The notes beneath the pieces were generated by a model. The model did no database searches. It worked only from the letters and a program-made list of their open reading frames with translations, and was not told where the DNA came from. Position numbers and translations under genes: made by a program. From Dehalococcoidia bacterium (GTDB lineage Bacteria; Chloroflexota; Dehalococcoidia; UBA1151; UBA1328), in the NCBI GenBank assembly GCA_030745955.1, contig JASLNQ010000112.1, positions 1 through 7,218 on the forward strand: DNA of 7,218 nucleotides. The letters run 5' to 3'. The stretch's first letter is position 1; every line of letters starts with the position of its first letter. Shown here in pieces: positions 5,423-7,218 of this stretch.

Positions 5423-5646
5423 GCACTCCTGAAGACGAACTTCCAGTTCCTTCAGTGCCGGACTCTGAAACCGACGACGAGTCACTGGATCAAGCGACTT
5501 CAAATCCGGGGGATTCGGATATCCCCTCGACCGAAATACCCCCCCGAGGTACTGAAAAAACTACCTCCAGATATGGCCGTCCAGGTACAAAGCGTATTGG
5601 CAATGGGCAGCAGCACGTCTGGAAATCCTCTGATAAGCAAGCTTAG
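5419..5646 (+). CDS. N-terminal half of a frameshifted membrane protein
   Basis: This 75-aa reading frame starts at ATG 5419 within an ATGA overlap, with AAGGA at 5404-5408 and a 10-base spacer. A longer version starting at 5371 would lie inside the preceding gene and has less support. The first 40 residues are acidic and proline/serine-rich ('PVPSVPDSETDDESLDQ') and probably disordered. After the C7 run at 5539-5545 the frame becomes basic and unlike a folded protein. If one C is skipped, 'TEIPPEVLKKLPPDM' continues smoothly into the frame at 5573. I therefore read this as the front part of one split gene. It could instead be a genuine short product if the frame break is used by the cell. 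Confidence 0.55.
   Translation: MSTPEDELPVPSVPDSETDDESLDQATSNPGDSDIPSTEIPPRGTEKTTSRYGRPGTKRIGNGQQHVWKSSDKQA
5539..5545 (+). other. C7 tract at a +1 reading-frame break
   Basis: Seven C bases read ATA-CCC-CCC-CGA in the upstream frame. Skipping one base gives CCC-GAG-GTA and joins the two halves of the membrane protein. It may be a homopolymer sequencing error, a recent inactivating indel, a phase-variable tract, or a +1 ribosomal slip on CCC-C. The sequence cannot decide among these. Confidence 0.75.
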
Positions 5647-5893
5647 TCCGCAGCACATTGATGGACTGATTGCACTGTCAAGCAAAGAGTTAGATCGCAC
5701 AGGCGATGATCGGTTGAGTTCGCGGCGATACTCGTTTGCACTCGCCGTGGTGATTCTAGCCATTGTTTTTGGTTTTGCGCTCACATTGGCCCTCAAAGAC
5801 AAAGATGACATGCTCAGTGAGCTGCTGAAGATCGGCGGATTTGCAGCCGGTGGATTCCTCGGTGGTTATGGCGTCGGACGAGGCCGAGGCTAG
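5573..5893 (+). CDS. C-terminal half of the frameshifted membrane protein
   Basis: Read from ATG 5573 this gives 106 aa, but that ATG has no Shine-Dalgarno site (the upstream bases read CTACCTCCAGAT). The frame also extends upstream to the C7 run as 'PPEVLKKLPPD', so it is the continuation of the gene at 5419. The joined protein would be about 157 aa. Numbered from 5573, 'LSPQHIDGLIALSSKELDR' (24-42) is helical, residues about 53-74 form a clear membrane helix (FALAVVILAIVFGFALTLAL), a charged loop DKDD follows, and about 84-102 is a glycine-rich second hydrophobic segment (GGFAAGGFLGGYG). An 'LPPE..KKLPP' motif followed by a helix and C-terminal TM segments is reminiscent of DUF2335-type membrane proteins. 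That is a tentative resemblance only. The N terminus would face the cytosol. Confidence 0.6.
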   Translation: MAVQVQSVLAMGSSTSGNPLISKLSPQHIDGLIALSSKELDRTGDDRLSSRRYSFALAVVILAIVFGFALTLALKDKDDMLSELLKIGGFAAGGFLGGYGVGRGRG

Positions 5894-5942
5894 AATCCCA
5901 ACGAGGTAATTTCGTCAGCCTCCGCCCCCTTGAATTATGAAC

Positions 5943-5979
5943 GGCCCTCTCCATCAAGGAGAGGGTTTGGGTGTGGGGG
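5943..5979. repeat. Dispersed hairpin (REP-like) repeat, copy 2; possible terminator
   Basis: CCCTCTCC (5945-5952) and GGAGAGGG (5958-5965) form a perfect 8-bp stem around the loop ATCAA, followed by TTTGGGTGTGGGGG. Read in reverse complement, this gives CCACACCC-AAA-CCCTCTCCTT, matching the design of the element at 98-150 in the opposite orientation. It lies between the 3' end of the membrane-protein gene and the reductase gene, where it could terminate or stabilise transcripts. The run of T after the stem is only three bases. Confidence 0.6.
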
Positions 5980-6098
5980 AATGTTGTTCTTAGCCACCGG
6001 CCGTTCGGCAATTGCCAGCACGCCCCCCGACAACTCGCTTCCCAAACGCTTACACTTCGCCATCGAAATTAGTTTTTGTTTCGGTGGCGTGGCTGTTT

Positions 6099-6104
6099 AA
6101 GGAG
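6099..6104 (+). promoter_or_regulatory. Ribosome binding site AAGGAG deciding the reductase start
   Basis: AAGGAG ends 10 bases before ATG 6115. It favours that ATG over the upstream in-frame TTG at 6076, whose extra 13 residues would precede the Rossmann motif without need. Confidence 0.7.
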
Positions 6105-6114
6105 AGAAGCTTCG

Positions 6115-7143
6115 ATGCGAATTGGGATCATGGGAGCCGGTGGGATCGGTGGAGTCGTTGGGGGCCTGCTGGCTGAGGGTGGCCACGACATCACGCTGAT
6201 CGACCAGTGGCCGGAGCATATCGAGAAGATCAAGGCCGACGGCCTGGTTGTCGAGACCCGCGATGGCGAGCACCTGACCCACCCGAAGGCCATACACCTC
6301 CACGAACTGCAGCTCGAGACCGAGCCGTTCGACGCCGCCTTCATCGCCGTGAAGTCGTACGACACAGAGTGGGCGACCACCATGATGCTCAACTACGTCG
6401 ATCCTGAAAACGGCCTATTCGTCGACTTCCAGAACGGTATCAATGACGAGCGCATGGCAGCAATCGCCGGTGTCGAGCGGTCGCTGGCCTGCATCATCAC
6501 GATCAGCGGAGCGGTGTACGAGCCGGGCCGGGCCCTGCGGACTGACGCAAATTCGCCCGGATTCAAGATCGCCGAACACGATGGCGCCGACACCGCCCGG
6601 GCCAGGGAACTCGTCGAGATCATGAGCATTGTCGAGGTTTCCGAATTCAGCGACGACCTGTGGGGTGAACGCTGGTCGAAGCTGATGGTCAACTGCATGG
6701 CCAACGCGCTGTCGGGCGTGAGCGGCTATGGCACCGCCGAAGTGCGCTCCGTCGACGATGCGCGCAAACTCGGCATCCAGCTTGGCGCAGAGGTTGCAAG
6801 GGTCGCAAAAGCCCGCAGTGTGACCCTCCACCCGGTGCTCGGGCTCTCTCCCGACGATGTAATCGACGCCGCGGAGGGCCGCAATGTCGAAGAAGTGGAG
6901 GCGATGCTGCTTGATTCGGCACGCAAAGCCGGCCCCGGTGGTGTGCCGTCATTCGGGCAGGACGTTCGCAAGGGACGCCGGACTGAGATCGACTACCTGA
7001 ATGGCTACGTGTCGGAGTTGGGCCGGGAGTCCGGAGTCCCGACGCCGTTCAACGACAGGATCGTCGAGATTGTTCACGATCTTGGGATCCACTTCAGGGG
7101 CGATCCGAAGAACATTCAGCCCCTCGTGGACATGCTGCCGTAG
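6115..7143 (+). CDS. panE: Ketopantoate reductase family protein (2-dehydropantoate 2-reductase)
   Basis: This 342-aa protein is a complete member of the ApbA/PanE family, which uses NADPH to reduce 2-dehydropantoate to pantoate in coenzyme A synthesis in the cytosol. The N terminus 'MRIGIMGAGGIGG' carries the G-x-G-x-x-G nucleotide site (residues 7-13). The family's key positions are visible: K80 in 'AVKSYD', N107 in 'FQNGIND', the helix 'ERWSKLMVNCMANALSG' with K189, N193 and N197, and 'RRTEIDYLNG' with E291, preceded by S279. These correspond to the cofactor- and substrate-binding Lys, Asn and Glu of the Escherichia coli enzyme. It is somewhat longer than the roughly 300-aa E. coli protein. 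No other pantothenate gene is adjacent. Many genomes hold several paralogues acting on other 2-oxo acids, so the exact substrate is unsure and the symbol is a family label. Confidence 0.85.
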   Translation: MRIGIMGAGGIGGVVGGLLAEGGHDITLIDQWPEHIEKIKADGLVVETRDGEHLTHPKAIHLHELQLETEPFDAAFIAVKSYDTEWATTMMLNYVDPENGLFVDFQNGINDERMAAIAGVERSLACIITISGAVYEPGRALRTDANSPGFKIAEHDGADTARARELVEIMSIVEVSEFSDDLWGERWSKLMVNCMANALSGVSGYGTAEVRSVDDARKLGIQLGAEVARVAKARSVTLHPVLGLSPDDVIDAAEGRNVEEVEAMLLDSARKAGPGGVPSFGQDVRKGRRTEIDYLNGYVSELGRESGVPTPFNDRIVEIVHDLGIHFRGDPKNIQPLVDMLP

Positions 7144-7218
7144 TGGGTGGTAGAAGAAGGGCGGGATTCAGCCCCCGGAGAATACGTGGGTAGCCGAGAG
7201 AATACGGACGAAAGATGA
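7144..7218. other. Downstream spacer with short direct repeat and possible next start
   Basis: GAGAATACG occurs at 7178-7186 and 7198-7206, exactly 20 bases apart, which is about two helix turns. ATGA at the very end (7215-7218) could be the start of a following gene cut off by the window. No terminator is evident after the reductase stop. Confidence 0.3.

Noticed and set aside
6076..6114. Upstream TTG start for the reductase
   Set aside because: AAGGAG at 6099-6104 serves ATG 6115, and the Rossmann motif begins right at that methionine.
6415..6831. Minus-strand 138-aa reading frame
   Set aside because: It is antisense to conserved reductase motifs.
7159..7174. GGGC…GCCC as a terminator after the reductase
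   Set aside because: The stem is only four pairs with an 8-base loop and no T tract.

Overview
The window looks like a chromosomal segment of a fairly GC-rich environmental bacterium that uses GTG and TTG starts freely. It has two parts. The left 60% is a compact phage structural gene cluster, and the right part is a short island of unknown genes followed by a housekeeping-type oxidoreductase. The dispersed 'CCACACCC / CTCTCCTT…GGAGAGGG' hairpin repeats and the divergent ketopantoate reductase would fit a Chloroflexota genome (SAR202/Dehalococcoidia-like). That taxonomic guess is weak, because no rRNA or marker gene is present.

Layout: 1-193 is non-coding or holds only the tail of an upstream gene, with short direct repeats, a hairpin repeat and a duplicated start-site motif. 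Positions 194-4482 carry eight tightly packed plus-strand genes with 1-35 base overlaps or near-zero gaps. They are two tandem paralogous small beta-rich structural proteins, a fibre-like protein with a C-terminal coiled coil, two unrecognised phage proteins, a gp6-type head-tail connector with an inserted beta domain, a tail-terminator-like protein, and a small coiled-coil plus one-TM protein resembling XhlA/holin. No terminase, portal, protease, tail tube, tape measure, integrase or repressor lies in the window.

At about 4440-4460 the phage cluster runs directly into the C-terminal remnant of a DDE transposase (4451-4720, one in-frame stop). The tail genes expected next are therefore missing, and the cluster is probably a truncated or rearranged prophage, or the edge of a domesticated element.

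Positions 4721-5074 hold no convincing gene, but there is a plausible sigma70-type promoter at 4927-4955. It would drive a small unit of unknown function. A 115-aa helical protein (5075-5422) overlaps by ATGA with a gene split by a +1 frameshift at a run of seven C (5539-5545). Joined, the two halves form one membrane protein of about 157 aa with an acidic, proline-rich N terminus and two C-terminal hydrophobic segments. A perfect 8-bp hairpin repeat at 5945-5965 separates this unit from a complete ketopantoate-reductase-family gene (6115-7143).

The most interesting points are the two homopolymer tracts that change protein ends (C7 at 5539, G8 at 4431), the unusual gene order with a fibre-like gene upstream of the neck genes, the tandem paralogues, and the transposase/phage fusion junction.
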